Part shown: one piece after another, positions 48,090 to 58,190 of the stretch
Numbering within the stretch: position 1 is the first letter of the stretch
How the letters are laid out: each line of letters begins with the position of its first letter
Assembly (NCBI RefSeq): GCF_004564235.1
Contig: NZ_SOMN01000005.1
Location: 1 to 64,000 of the forward strand
Direction of reading: 5' to 3'
Length of the DNA: 64,000 bases
DNA from: Cohnella luojiensis
Lineage (GTDB): Bacteria > Bacillota > Bacilli > Paenibacillales > Paenibacillaceae
Notes under the pieces: generated by a model
What the model saw: the letters and a program-made list of their open reading frames with translations, nothing else
Databases searched by the model: none
Told to the model about the DNA's origin: nothing
Translations under genes and position numbers: made by a program

Positions 48090-48614
48090 GTGTTAAACTT
48101 TAACGTTGAGTTTACGGGCGAGTTCGTTGCGTTCTTCCTTTTATCGGTGTGCGCGATCGTCGGCGCGGTCATGGCCATCAACTTCACGAAAGTGGTGCAT
48201 ACGGCGCTTTCGATCGCCTTCACGTTCATCGCCATTGCGGGGCTATACGTTCTCCTAGAGGCGGAATTTATCGCGTTCGTGCAGGTGCTATTGTACGTTG
48301 GTGCCATTACCATTCTTATGATCTTCGGCATTATGATGACCAAGCATGACGGCGAAGGACAAGAGCAGACTAGACCGCTGCTTGAGACGCTGTCCGCGAT
48401 CGGCTGCATTTGCCTCTTCGGAATCTTGTTCTACGGAATTCGAAATGCCAATTTTCCCGCGGAATCGGCTCCATTCACGGAGGATAACACCAGGGAAATC
48501 GGAATGCAGCTTTTCACGCAATACGCGATCCCGTTTGAATTGGTTTCCGTCCTGTTAACGGTGGCCTTCGTTGGGGCGGTTGCCCTCGCGAAGAGAGAGG
48601 AGGAACCGCAATGA
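48090..48614 (+). CDS. nuoJ: NADH-quinone oxidoreductase subunit J
   Basis: This 174-residue membrane subunit has five helices, with [21 protein letters not shown], the pi-bulge helix of NuoJ. The start is GTG 48090, thirteen bases after GGGAGG, so initiation may be modest or coupled to nuoI. It overlaps nuoK by ATGA. Confidence 0.93.
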   Translation: MLNFNVEFTGEFVAFFLLSVCAIVGAVMAINFTKVVHTALSIAFTFIAIAGLYVLLEAEFIAFVQVLLYVGAITILMIFGIMMTKHDGEGQEQTRPLLETLSAIGCICLFGILFYGIRNANFPAESAPFTEDNTREIGMQLFTQYAIPFELVSVLLTVAFVGAVALAKREEEPQ

Positions 48615-48919
48615 GCATGCTGTCCTCTTACTTGACGCTTGCGGCCGTCCTCTTCTGCATCGGATTGTATGGCGTACTAACGAAGCGGAATGCGATTATC
48701 GTGTTGCTGTCCATCGAGCTTATGCTCAATGCGGTGAACCTTAACTTGATCGCTTTCTCCAAATACGGAGTCAATCCTTCGCTTGCAGGACAAATCTTCT
48801 CCTTGTTTACCATAACGGTCGCCGCAGCTGAAGCCGCGGTCGGCATTGCGGTTTTGATCGTGCTGTACCGCAGCCGCGCAACGGTAAACGTGGACGAATT
48901 CGACGAGTTGAGGAGGTAA
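48611..48919 (+). CDS. nuoK: NADH-quinone oxidoreductase subunit K
   Basis: This 102-residue subunit has three helices. The conserved membrane glutamates lie in [13 protein letters not shown] and [15 protein letters not shown]. Size and position are standard. Confidence 0.95.
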   Translation: MSMLSSYLTLAAVLFCIGLYGVLTKRNAIIVLLSIELMLNAVNLNLIAFSKYGVNPSLAGQIFSLFTITVAAAEAAVGIAVLIVLYRSRATVNVDEFDELRR

Positions 48920-48924
48920 CTACC

Positions 48925-50796
48925 ATGAGCACCTTCTTTGCCGAGTACGCCTGGCTCGTCCCGGTGTTTCCATTCGTCGCCTTTACTGTCTTGACGGCAA
49001 TGGGCAAAGGGTTGAAGAAAGCGGGAGCATGGATCGGTACGGCAGGAACCTTCGCTTCGTTGGTCCTATCGCTCTGCATTGCGGCTGAGCGCTTGTCCGG
49101 CGATTCGCCCGACTATAGCAATCAAATGGATTGGATACAGATCGGGAGCTTAAAACTAACTGCCGGCTTCGAGGTAACGAACCTGTCAACGCTTATGCTT
49201 GTCGTCGTGACGCTGGTCGGGTTCCTCGTTAACGTCTATTCGCAAGGTTACATGAAGAACGATGAGAGGATTTCGACCTTCTTCGCTTACGTCGCGCTGT
49301 TCACGAGCTCGATGTTAGGCTTAGTTTTGTCGGATAACCTGCTTACCTTCTATATTTTCTGGGAGCTGGTCGGCGTATGTTCTTTCCTTCTGGTCGGGTT
49401 CTGGTTTCAGAAGCCGGAAGCCAAGGCCGCCGCGAAGAAAGCATTCATCGTCACGAGGATAGGGGATTTGGGTTTATTCGTCGCCCTGCTGCTGCTTTTC
49501 TGGTACATGCCGGGACATGCGTTGGACTTTACTTCCATCCATAACGTGTTCAATGATTCGCAAGGCGGTGCGATCTCGACGGGGATTACGACACTGATCG
49601 CTTTGCTTATTTTCCTCGGGGCGGTCGGTAAGTCCGGTCAATTTCCGCTGCATGTATGGTTGCCCGATGCGATGGAAGGTCCGACACCGATCAGCGCGTT
49701 GATCCATGCGGCGACGATGGTCGCGGCCGGCGTGTTCCTCGTGGCGCGAACATTCGATATTTTCGAGGCGTCCCAGGTCGCAATGAGCACGGTCGCGATT
49801 ATCGGAGTGTTCACAGCGATATTCGCGGCGACGATCGGTATGGCGCAGAATGACATCAAACGGATACTCGCTTATTCAACCGTCAGCCAATTAGGCTACA
49901 TGATGCTAGCGCTCGGAGTCGGCTCGGTAACGGGCGCAATGTTTCACCTATTTACCCATGCTTTCTTCAAGGCGCTGCTATTTTTAGGGGCGGGAAGCGT
50001 CATCCACAGCGTACATACGCAGGACATTCGAGAAATGGGCGGCTTGGGCGGCAAAATGAAGATTACGGCTTGGACGTTCGGGCTCGGGGCATTGGCATTA
50101 TCGGGAATCCCACCCTTCTCGGGATTCTGGTCCAAGGACGCGATCCTGACCGCGGCTTTCGATAAGGCGCCTATCCTATTCGTTGTCGGCGCGATAACCG
50201 CATTCTTCACAGCGTTGTATATGGCAAGGTTGTATTTCCTTGTGTTCATGGGCAAGCCTCGCGAAGGACAACATGCCAAAGAATCTCCTGCGGTCATGAC
50301 GATTCCTCTCGTCATTTTGGCGGTTCTGGCCACTATAGCAGGATTCGTGGAAACTCCTTTTAACGGATGGTTCGGCCATTGGTTGTTGGGCGGCCAAGAA
50401 GAGCATCAGGCAAGCGGATTGGTAATGGTTATATCTGCAGCCGTGGGTTTGCTCGGAATATATATTGGATGGCTTATGTACGCAAAAGGGACGATACGCC
50501 GAGACGCGGTATCCTCGAGAGTTCCCGGACTGGTGGTCTTGCTGGAACGCAAATACTACATCGACGAATTTTATCAATTCGTATTCGTGAAGCCGCTTCA
50601 GGGCTTCGGTAAAGCGTTGGAGCTGTTCGACGATTACGTCGTGGACGGCATCGTTCGCTTGTCGGGTCATTCGGTCGCGGCGCTAGGACGGCTGAACTCG
50701 AGGCTGCAAAGCGGTCAAGTTCAAGCTTACGCCCTAACGGCGCTTCTCGGAATTATCATACTGATTCTCGCGATCGCCGGAAGGAGGTTCTGGTAA
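48925..50796 (+). CDS. nuoL: NADH-quinone oxidoreductase subunit L
   Basis: This 623-residue antiporter-like proton pump has FWELVGVCSFLLVGFW, the lysine/histidine proton-path motifs (GKSGQFPLHVWLPDAMEGPTPISALIHAATMVAAG) and a C-terminal lateral helix region. One base overlaps nuoM (TAATG). Confidence 0.96.
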   Translation: MSTFFAEYAWLVPVFPFVAFTVLTAMGKGLKKAGAWIGTAGTFASLVLSLCIAAERLSGDSPDYSNQMDWIQIGSLKLTAGFEVTNLSTLMLVVVTLVGFLVNVYSQGYMKNDERISTFFAYVALFTSSMLGLVLSDNLLTFYIFWELVGVCSFLLVGFWFQKPEAKAAAKKAFIVTRIGDLGLFVALLLLFWYMPGHALDFTSIHNVFNDSQGGAISTGITTLIALLIFLGAVGKSGQFPLHVWLPDAMEGPTPISALIHAATMVAAGVFLVARTFDIFEASQVAMSTVAIIGVFTAIFAATIGMAQNDIKRILAYSTVSQLGYMMLALGVGSVTGAMFHLFTHAFFKALLFLGAGSVIHSVHTQDIREMGGLGGKMKITAWTFGLGALALSGIPPFSGFWSKDAILTAAFDKAPILFVVGAITAFFTALYMARLYFLVFMGKPREGQHAKESPAVMTIPLVILAVLATIAGFVETPFNGWFGHWLLGGQEEHQASGLVMVISAAVGLLGIYIGWLMYAKGTIRRDAVSSRVPGLVVLLERKYYIDEFYQFVFVKPLQGFGKALELFDDYVVDGIVRLSGHSVAALGRLNSRLQSGQVQAYALTALLGIIILILAIAGRRFW

Positions 50797-52409
50797 TGCT
50801 TGAAAACCTTCCGGTGCTGTCTCTCATTGCCTTTGCGCCTCTAATTGGAGCGATAATCGTTCTCTTGCTTCCGGGCGCGCGAAGCAGCTGGCTGCGCGCT
50901 ACGGCTATCATTTTCACATTGATTCCGCTTGTACTGTCGTTGTGGCTATTTGCTGCTTATCAGCCTGCACAGGGTGGCGGAGCCTATACGGAGCATTCGA
51001 CATGGCTAGCGATTCCGTTGAACATTGAAGCCTTTAGAGGCGGAATAACGTCTCTGCAGCTTGGGTTCGATTACCATCTGGCGGTCGACGGTATATCCAT
51101 GCCGCTGCTGTTGCTGACTAGCATCGTCTCGACGATGTCCGTGCTTGCTTCCGTACATATCCGCAAGCGGTGGAAAACGTATTATTCCTTGTTTCTTTTA
51201 CTCTTAACCGGCATTTATGGCGTATTCTTGGCAAGAGATTTGATCCTCTTCTTCATTTTCTTCGAGATTACGCTTATTCCAATGTTCTTCCTAATCGGGA
51301 TATGGGGATATTACGGACGGGAAAAAGCAGCCACGAGGTTTCTTCTTTACAACGGATTAGGTTCCGCGGCCATGCTGATGTCGTTCCTGGTGTTAATCGC
51401 GACGCTCGGCTTCTCCATGGTAGACGAAACGAGTTATATGTTTAGCGGAAATTACGACGTGCTGTTAAGTAATCTAACTGACCCGAACGTTATGGCGAAC
51501 ATGGACACGGAAAATGCCCGATACTTCGGAATTTTCCTGACGGATAACGCGAGATGGGCGGCTTTCATTCTCTTGCTCGTAGCCTTTGGCATCAAGGTGC
51601 CTATCTTCCCATTCCATACTTGGATGCTGAAGGTACATACCGAAGCTCCGCCGGCAATCGTCATGATTCACTCGGGAATCTTGCTCAAGATGGGCGTGTA
51701 CGGCCTCATCCGATTCGCCGTGTTCTTATTTCCGGAACAATTGCATTCGTGGACGACGGCGCTTGCGGTACTTGGAGTCATTAACATTCTCTACGGGGCT
51801 ATCCTAGCGTGCGTGCAGCGGGAATTCAAGCTAGTGCTCGCTTACTCAAGCATTAGCCACATGGGGATCGTATTGCTTGGAATTGCTTCTCTCGAAGAAG
51901 TAGGCTTGCAAGGAGCGATCTACCAATCGGTCTCGCACGGTTTAATCTCCGCGCTGCTGTTTCTCATCGTCGGCAGTTTATACGAACGTACGAATACTAC
52001 CCAGCTTAACGAGTTGGGGGGACTGGCCAAAGCTATGCCTTTCATGTCGGGCATCCTGCTGGTTGCGGGTCTCGCTTCCCTTGGGTTACCGGGCTTGTCC
52101 GGTTTCGTAGGGGAATTCCTCTCGTTCCTTGGCCTGTTCGGATCGATGAAAATCTTGACCGCCATAGGGGTGCTCGGTATTCTATTCGCGGCGATCTACG
52201 TCTTGCGAAGCATTCTGAACATCACGTACGGTCAAATGCCGGAGCAATTCTCCGGTATGAAGGACGCTCGTTTTATAGAGGCATTGCCGATGGTTACGTT
52301 AGCGGCTTTAATCGTTCTGCTTGGCGTATACCCTTCCATATTAACGGATTTGATGCAAAACGGGTTCGCTGGAGTACTAGAACAACTACAAACGAGGATG
52401 GGGGGATAA
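50796..52409 (+). CDS. nuoM: NADH-quinone oxidoreductase subunit M
   Basis: This 537-residue antiporter-like subunit has FFEITLIPMFFLIGIWGY with the conserved Glu, KVPIFPFHTWMLKVHTEAPPAIVMIHSGILLKMG, and YSSISHMGIVLLG. Normal length; coupled to nuoL. Confidence 0.96.
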   Translation: MLENLPVLSLIAFAPLIGAIIVLLLPGARSSWLRATAIIFTLIPLVLSLWLFAAYQPAQGGGAYTEHSTWLAIPLNIEAFRGGITSLQLGFDYHLAVDGISMPLLLLTSIVSTMSVLASVHIRKRWKTYYSLFLLLLTGIYGVFLARDLILFFIFFEITLIPMFFLIGIWGYYGREKAATRFLLYNGLGSAAMLMSFLVLIATLGFSMVDETSYMFSGNYDVLLSNLTDPNVMANMDTENARYFGIFLTDNARWAAFILLLVAFGIKVPIFPFHTWMLKVHTEAPPAIVMIHSGILLKMGVYGLIRFAVFLFPEQLHSWTTALAVLGVINILYGAILACVQREFKLVLAYSSISHMGIVLLGIASLEEVGLQGAIYQSVSHGLISALLFLIVGSLYERTNTTQLNELGGLAKAMPFMSGILLVAGLASLGLPGLSGFVGEFLSFLGLFGSMKILTAIGVLGILFAAIYVLRSILNITYGQMPEQFSGMKDARFIEALPMVTLAALIVLLGVYPSILTDLMQNGFAGVLEQLQTRMGG

Positions 52410-52410
52410 C

Positions 52411-53961
52411 ATGGATCATCTTCAGACATTAACATGGAGCGATACCTGGTATCTTGCCCCGGAGATCGTATTGTCGGCGTTTACTATCCTTCTGATCTTG
52501 TTGGATTTATTCCTTCCGAGTAAAGTAAACCGGAACGTCATCGGCTGGCTGACCCTTGCAGGACTGATCATCGCCTCCGTATTCGTGGTCTTGTTATTGC
52601 TGTCATTAGGAAGCGAAGCTGAAGCCGATAGCGCAGCTGGATCCTATTCCTTACTGTCAGGAAGCTACCGGATCGACGACTTTGGGAATTTGTTGAAATT
52701 GGTTTTTCTGGGGGCTTCGGCCTTTATCGTATTTTCCTCGCTTGGCACTGTTAGAGAGGAAGACGTTCCGGTAAAGGGCGAGCTGTATTATCTTATTCTT
52801 CCTGCCGTTCTTGGCGCAATGGTCATGTCTTCATCCGGAGACTTGATTACTTTGTTCGTCGGATTGGAGCTGCTAAGCATCACCTCGTATGTGTTAGTCG
52901 CGACAAGAAAGAGAAGCCGTCTATCCAGCGAAGCGGCTTTCAAGTATGTCGTAACGGGCGGCGTTGCTTCAGCATTCATTCTCTACGGAATGTCTTTCTT
53001 GTACGGGGTGACGGGTGGAACCAATGTGTTTGTCATCTCCCAGGGAATGAGCGCAGCTCTCGAAAATTACGAGGCATTGCTATATATTAGCTTTTTCCTC
53101 ATGATAGCGGGATTCGCCGTTAAACTGGCTTTAGCGCCATTCCATGCTTGGGCTGCCGATGTTTATCAAGGCGCTCCTACGCCGGTAACGGCTTTTCTGG
53201 CGGTAATCGCCAAGGGTGCTGCTTTCGCGATGCTTTATCGTATTTTTATGAACACGGTATTCTTGGCTTTCGATTCGGATAATACGATGAAGAACGATAT
53301 TTTCTTAGCCTTGTCCGTATTGGCGGCTGCAGCTATGATCGTAGGAACTGTGGGAGCATTGCAGCAACGGAACGTGAAGCGGCTGCTCGCGTTGTCGGGG
53401 GTGGCGAATGCCGGTATCCTTCTGACTCCGCTTGCTCTGTCCTTAACGGAGATGCACGCCTCCTTGTACTCGGAGTTCCTGTATTTTTTGTTGGCCTATG
53501 CATTTATGAACATTGGCGCATTCTCCGTCCTCACGATCGTGACCAGGGATTCCGGCAACGAGGCGCTTTCCGGGTTTGCCGGTCTTTACCACCGCGCGCC
53601 GTGGACGGCTGCAGCCATGACCGTTCTGCTCTGCTCTTTGGCCGGACTACCGGTGACGGGCGGGTTTCTCGGGAAGCTGTTTATCCTGTTCGGAACCGTT
53701 CAGACCCATACCTATTGGCTAGGCGCGGTTCTTCTACTGACTACGGTAATTTCTTATGCGGTGTATTTTACCCTGATTCGCCAAATGTTCATGAGAAGCG
53801 GTGCCATTGATTCCGGTTTGCTGTTATCGATACCTGCCGCGATCACGATATGGATCTGTACGATCGCAACGTTGGTGCTGGGACTAATGCCCGTACCTAT
53901 ATTGGAATGGATTAACGATATTTTTTCCGTATCGACGGATTTATTTATGTTGCAAGGTTAG
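52411..53961 (+). CDS. nuoN: NADH-quinone oxidoreductase subunit N
   Basis: This 516-residue third antiporter-like subunit has VGLELLSITSYVLVATRKRSR and KLALAPFHAWAADVYQGAPTPVTAFLAV. It ends the operon. There is no nuoE, F or G in the window, so the complex is of the 11-subunit kind that takes electrons from a donor other than a dedicated NADH module. Confidence 0.95.
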   Translation: MDHLQTLTWSDTWYLAPEIVLSAFTILLILLDLFLPSKVNRNVIGWLTLAGLIIASVFVVLLLLSLGSEAEADSAAGSYSLLSGSYRIDDFGNLLKLVFLGASAFIVFSSLGTVREEDVPVKGELYYLILPAVLGAMVMSSSGDLITLFVGLELLSITSYVLVATRKRSRLSSEAAFKYVVTGGVASAFILYGMSFLYGVTGGTNVFVISQGMSAALENYEALLYISFFLMIAGFAVKLALAPFHAWAADVYQGAPTPVTAFLAVIAKGAAFAMLYRIFMNTVFLAFDSDNTMKNDIFLALSVLAAAAMIVGTVGALQQRNVKRLLALSGVANAGILLTPLALSLTEMHASLYSEFLYFLLAYAFMNIGAFSVLTIVTRDSGNEALSGFAGLYHRAPWTAAAMTVLLCSLAGLPVTGGFLGKLFILFGTVQTHTYWLGAVLLLTTVISYAVYFTLIRQMFMRSGAIDSGLLLSIPAAITIWICTIATLVLGLMPVPILEWINDIFSVSTDLFMLQG

Positions 53962-53977
53962 ATCGCAGGATGTTCCG

Positions 53978-54025
53978 AAAGCAGTCCTCAAGTCGTAATG
54001 ACTGGGGGCTGTTCATTTTTATTTC
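53978..54025 (+). terminator. Weak terminator of the nuo operon
   Basis: AGCAGTCCTCAAGTC pairs imperfectly with GACTGGGGGCTGTT around GTAAT, followed by CATTTTTATTT. Confidence 0.55.
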
Positions 54026-54112
54026 ATCGACAAATTGCGACCTTAGACCTGATTTTTCGTCACAAGCAGGGGAATCGCTATCGAAAGAGAAACCTTATCA
54101 TAAACCTATAAT

Positions 54113-56203
54113 TTGCGTGGGACAAAGGTTGTGGTTAAGTTGCTTAGATTCTGGTACATACAGGTCATTATATCTATTAGCATATTGTGCTCGGAGCTTC
54201 TTCTTCCTGAGGTCAGAATTTCTCCTGAGGTGAAGACTTCCAAGTATCAGACCGCGGAATCGGCTCCATCTTCAAGCCTTGCGGCTCCCGTTAATTCCTC
54301 AGCCCCTGCATTCTTGAAAGCCATAGGAATACCGGAAGCGTGGTCGATGATCAATAGGGACGTTACGGCAACTATCGCAATCGTGGATACGGGGGTGGAT
54401 TATAATAATCCGGAATTAAAGCCTTATTTGTTGGAAGGCAAGAATCTGATTAATGCTCGCATGACCGCGCAAGACGACAATGGACACGGCACCGCGGTGG
54501 CGGGTATTATGGTCGCTATCGCCAAAGCAGGCAACTCTTCGAGCGGACTAGGGAGATGGAAAGGGCGATTCTTGCCGGTAAAGGCCCTAGACGAATTCGG
54601 TTCAGGCAACGAAGAGAAGCTGACCCAAGGAATAAGGTATGCCGTGGAGCAGGGCGCTAATATAATCGTTTTATCATTAGGGTTAAGGCGTGATGCCGTG
54701 GGGTTGCGGGGGGCTGTCGAATATGCCGAAAGCAATGGGGTACTCCTTGTGGCCGCAAGCGGAAACGATGCCGCGGTATTCGGCGACAAGGCAGCCGTAC
54801 AATATCCTGCAGCATATCCGACCGTGTTAGCCGTTGCGGGCTCGGAGGGCGTTAAGCCGATATCCCAATCTACTTCAGGCCCGGAGAATGACGTTAGTGC
54901 AGCATGGCGAGTGAATACGATGGCTGTTGGCGGAGGGTCCATCGAGATGGAGGGTACATCGATGGGCGCGCCTCAAGTTGCGGCTACGGCGGCCATGATC
55001 ATGGCCGTTCATCCGGAATGGAAGCCTGCGCGGATACGCGAGACTTTGCGAAGGACTGCCATTACCAATGAGACAATGGGCTGGAGCATGGGTATGGGCT
55101 ACGGATTCTTGTCGGCAAGCAAAGCCATTCAAGCAGATTCCACTATCGATTGGAGGGAACCAAACGATACGAGTTCATCTGCACGCGTGTTTCCATTAGG
55201 AAAAGAAGTAGCAGGTAATTGGGCGAGCCTTTCGGATAATGATTGGTTCGCATTCGATGCTCCGTACGATGGCGTCTACAGCATATCGGGAAATGCAGCC
55301 AGATTGTTCTTATACGGTGAAGAGGGACTTATTCAGCCCCGATCGGCTAATTTACTTCCGGCTGGCACGATTAAGCAATGGGTCTTGAAGAAAGGGCAAT
55401 ACTCGATGCTGGCTCTTAGACCGCTAAATACAACCCCAGTCGCAGACAACTACCGGTTTGTATCTGAATTCACGTTAAGCCCGGACGCAAGGGAGCCTAA
55501 TGATAGCGCGGCATCGGCGTTTACGTTGCCAGCCAGAAGCCAACGCTGGTTCGGAACTTTCCATAAACGGGGCGACGTGGATTGGATGGTCATGACGTTG
55601 CCTAAGCCCGGAATCGTAAGGTTTTCGGTATCTGCCGATACGACAAGAATTGATCCAGAGCTATGGGTACAACCGGCAGGAGGAACGGCGATTATCGTTG
55701 ACGACCGCGGCGACGGCGGGAACGAGCAATGGATTTTAAACAACGCACGAGCGGGGAAGTACTATTTTCGGATATCTAACGCGGTTTCATCGAACCCGGA
55801 AGCAGTAATCGGGACGTATGCCGCCTCTTTGGAATATATTACCCAGAAAGAAGATTTTTACGAACCGAATGAAAGTCCGCTAACGGCTACTCCGCTTTCT
55901 CCAGATAAAGTTTACAACGGATTAATTCATGCAAATAAAGATCAAGATTGGTATCGGTTTACCATTTCGAAAAAGCAATTAGTTAAGCTGTCGGTCGGCC
56001 ATATTCCAAGTTCAATGACTATTCGCTTTGAATTACGGGATAGGAAGCTGCAGACCCTGCAGAAATGGAACAACGAGGATGGACGAAAGACTTTGCTCGG
56101 AGAGAAACTTTTATGGCCAGGAACTTATTATGTAAAAATCACGGCAGATCGGGCCAACAGGAATCAATATTATGGGCTCAGGCTACAACTCACAATGAAA
56201 TAA
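54113..56203 (+). CDS. Secreted subtilase (S8) with three PPC-like repeats
   Basis: This protein of up to 696 residues has an N-terminal hydrophobic segment (FWYIQVIISISILCSELLL) that should act as a signal or anchor. The subtilisin catalytic domain spans about 65-345, with Asp92 (IVDTGVDY), His125 (NGHGTAVAG), oxyanion Asn218 and Ser283 (EGTSMGAPQVAA). Three repeats begin EPND/EPNE at 349, 461 and 584, each followed by a DxDW-type strand, like bacterial pre-peptidase C-terminal domains. The start is uncertain: TTG 54113, GTG 54131 and TTG 54140 are in frame, none with a strong ribosome site. It stands alone between nuoN and the murA block. The substrate is unknown. Confidence 0.88.
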   Translation: MRGTKVVVKLLRFWYIQVIISISILCSELLLPEVRISPEVKTSKYQTAESAPSSSLAAPVNSSAPAFLKAIGIPEAWSMINRDVTATIAIVDTGVDYNNPELKPYLLEGKNLINARMTAQDDNGHGTAVAGIMVAIAKAGNSSSGLGRWKGRFLPVKALDEFGSGNEEKLTQGIRYAVEQGANIIVLSLGLRRDAVGLRGAVEYAESNGVLLVAASGNDAAVFGDKAAVQYPAAYPTVLAVAGSEGVKPISQSTSGPENDVSAAWRVNTMAVGGGSIEMEGTSMGAPQVAATAAMIMAVHPEWKPARIRETLRRTAITNETMGWSMGMGYGFLSASKAIQADSTIDWREPNDTSSSARVFPLGKEVAGNWASLSDNDWFAFDAPYDGVYSISGNAARLFLYGEEGLIQPRSANLLPAGTIKQWVLKKGQYSMLALRPLNTTPVADNYRFVSEFTLSPDAREPNDSAASAFTLPARSQRWFGTFHKRGDVDWMVMTLPKPGIVRFSVSADTTRIDPELWVQPAGGTAIIVDDRGDGGNEQWILNNARAGKYYFRISNAVSSNPEAVIGTYAASLEYITQKEDFYEPNESPLTATPLSPDKVYNGLIHANKDQDWYRFTISKKQLVKLSVGHIPSSMTIRFELRDRKLQTLQKWNNEDGRKTLLGEKLLWPGTYYVKITADRANRNQYYGLRLQLTMK

Positions 56204-56236
56204 TTAAAAATCGTTAACCAGGGGGAGGGTTGAAAA

Positions 56237-56497
56237 ATGGGAGACGATTCTGGTTTGTTCGCTATGGCCGGGTGGAATGGTTTGTTTTCCATATTCGTTA
56301 CATTGGGATGCGTAGTTGTCTCATGGATTGTCATCCAAGAAATTAACTTTGACAGATTCGTCCGTCAACCTCGAAGCCCGCAAGCCAAGGTACTCCAATT
56401 GCTTATGGCAATTGGTCTTGGACACTTAGTCTCACGGTTCGTACTTGATTATTGGACGTGGGTCGGCACCTTAAAATGGCTTTTTCGCTCGGGGTAA
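56237..56497 (+). CDS. ywzB: DUF1146 family membrane protein (YwzB-like)
   Basis: This 86-residue protein has two transmembrane helices and the DUF1146 pattern: a W-I-V-I-Q-E-I-NFDRFVR segment after helix 1 and GHLVSRFVLDYW in helix 2. In Bacillus it sits in the same position ahead of murAA. The function is unknown. The ATG follows GGGGGAGG. The ywmB gene that lies between ywzB and murAA in Bacillus is absent here. Confidence 0.85.
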   Translation: MGDDSGLFAMAGWNGLFSIFVTLGCVVVSWIVIQEINFDRFVRQPRSPQAKVLQLLMAIGLGHLVSRFVLDYWTWVGTLKWLFRSG

Positions 56498-56640
56498 TCA
56501 TTTTTCGTCAGCGGTGTGGCGTATTCGAAAGAATGGGTAATAATAATCAGAACAGCGATATGTCAAGTTTTCGGCTCGAATTCGCTCGAAAAAATGAGAA
56601 AAACCCCATAAAATGCCGCTTGTGCCATTGAAGGGCAGAG

Positions 56641-56649
56641 TGGTATGAT
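56641..56649 (+). promoter_or_regulatory. Extended -10 promoter of murA
   Basis: TGGTATGAT, with TTGTGC about 18 bases upstream, lies 78 bases ahead of murA. The rest of 56498-56726 shows no gene. Confidence 0.5.
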
Positions 56650-56726
56650 AAAATTTGGGTTTTTCGGGGCCAGGCTTATTGCCACATGCTTCGGAATGAA
56701 TCTATAACGCGCGGAGGGAACCACCC

Positions 56727-58112
56727 ATGAGCAAAATCATCGTCCGCGGCGGACGTACCCTAACGGGAACAGTCCGCGTGCACGGCGCAAAAAATTCCGT
56801 CCTTCCGATCCTTGCTGCTGCTTTATTAGCAGAAAAAGGATCCTGCGTCATTCATGACGTTCCCGCCCTGGACGATGTTAAGAACATCCTGCAAGTACTT
56901 GCAGCTTTGGGAGTTAATGCACAGCAAGGCGACGGCAGTGTTCGTTTACAAGCTGTATCGTTAACTTCTTGGGAAGCTCCTTACGAACTGGTAAGAAAAA
57001 TGCGGGCTTCGTTCTTGGTTATGGGGCCATTGCTGGCTCGTTTAGGTAAAGTAGTCATTTCTTTGCCGGGCGGATGCGCAATCGGAACGCGTCCCATTGA
57101 CCAGCATTTGAAAGGGTTTGAAGCAATGGGTGCGGAGATCGGATTCGGTCAAGGCTCCATTGAAGCCAGTGTGAAGGGTAAATTACGCGGGGCGAGAATT
57201 TATTTGGACATCGCCAGCGTTGGGGCTACGGAAAACATTATGATGGCCGCCACAACCGCAATCGGAACGACTATTATCGAGAATGCTGCCAAAGAACCGG
57301 AAATCGTTGATCTTGCCAATTTCCTTAACGCAATGGGAGCCAAAGTCCGCGGCGCGGGCACCGGCATCATTCGTATCGAAGGCGTAGACCAACTGCGTGG
57401 TGCAGAACACCACGTAATCCCCGATCGGGTCGAAGCGGGAACTTACATGATCGCCGCTGCTATTACAGGCGGAGATGTGTATGTGGAAGGTGCAATTCGC
57501 GACCATTTAGGCCCTATCGTCGCTAAGCTTGAGGAGATGGGCGTTGTCGTTGATTGCGACGAGAATGGCATTCGTGTCAAAGCCTTGAACCCGCTTAATG
57601 CGGTTGACGTTAAGACCTTACCATACCCGGGTTTCCCTACAGACATGCAAGCTCAGATGATGACTCTTCTGCTGGTTGCGGACGGAACGAGCATCGTTAC
57701 GGAAACCGTATTCGAGAATCGGTTTATGCATGTGGATGAATTGATCAAGATGGGCGCCGAGATCAAGGTGGATGGACGTACGGCTATCGTGACAGGCGGA
57801 ACCAAGCTGTCGGGAGCCAGCGTATGTGCAACTGACCTCAGAGCGGGAGCTGCATTGATCTGCGCCGCGCTAGTGGCGGATGGAAGCACGGAAGTAAGCG
57901 GCATTCATCATATCGAACGTGGCTACATGGACATAGTGAACAAATTGGCTGCTCTAGGTGCCGAAATTTACCGTGCGCCTTCTCCGGAGGATGTATTGCG
58001 GGAATCCGAGCAAGCTTCCTTGCAGCCGGAAAAGCTCCTTCAGCAGTTGGAACAACGCGCGGCGGCGACTTCGGAAGTCAAGATTCGCAACATTCAACCG
58101 ACGCTCGCTTAA
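56727..58112 (+). CDS. murA: UDP-N-acetylglucosamine 1-carboxyvinyltransferase
   Basis: This 461-residue enzyme transfers enolpyruvate to UDP-GlcNAc, the first committed step of peptidoglycan synthesis. The active-site Cys117 is in [20 protein letters not shown], and the N-terminal GAKNSVLP holds the catalytic Lys/Asn. The fosfomycin target cysteine is intact. The body ends near residue 418; about 40 extra residues ([23 protein letters not shown] and onward) form a charged, probably helical C-terminal extension not found in standard MurA. The start follows GGAGGG. Confidence 0.95.
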   Translation: MSKIIVRGGRTLTGTVRVHGAKNSVLPILAAALLAEKGSCVIHDVPALDDVKNILQVLAALGVNAQQGDGSVRLQAVSLTSWEAPYELVRKMRASFLVMGPLLARLGKVVISLPGGCAIGTRPIDQHLKGFEAMGAEIGFGQGSIEASVKGKLRGARIYLDIASVGATENIMMAATTAIGTTIIENAAKEPEIVDLANFLNAMGAKVRGAGTGIIRIEGVDQLRGAEHHVIPDRVEAGTYMIAAAITGGDVYVEGAIRDHLGPIVAKLEEMGVVVDCDENGIRVKALNPLNAVDVKTLPYPGFPTDMQAQMMTLLLVADGTSIVTETVFENRFMHVDELIKMGAEIKVDGRTAIVTGGTKLSGASVCATDLRAGAALICAALVADGSTEVSGIHHIERGYMDIVNKLAALGAEIYRAPSPEDVLRESEQASLQPEKLLQQLEQRAAATSEVKIRNIQPTLA

Positions 58113-58147
58113 TCGCCTGTTCTTATACTTAGCTAATATCGAATGCC

Positions 58148-58190
58148 CCAAGTCCTCCAGCCTTCTAGGCTTGGGGGACTTTTTTCTCTC
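58148..58190 (+). terminator. Terminator of murA
   Basis: AAGTCCTCCAGCCT pairs with AGGCTTGGGGGACTT with one bulge and one wobble, followed by TTTTTT. The first copy of the left repeat array starts at its end. Confidence 0.85.
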
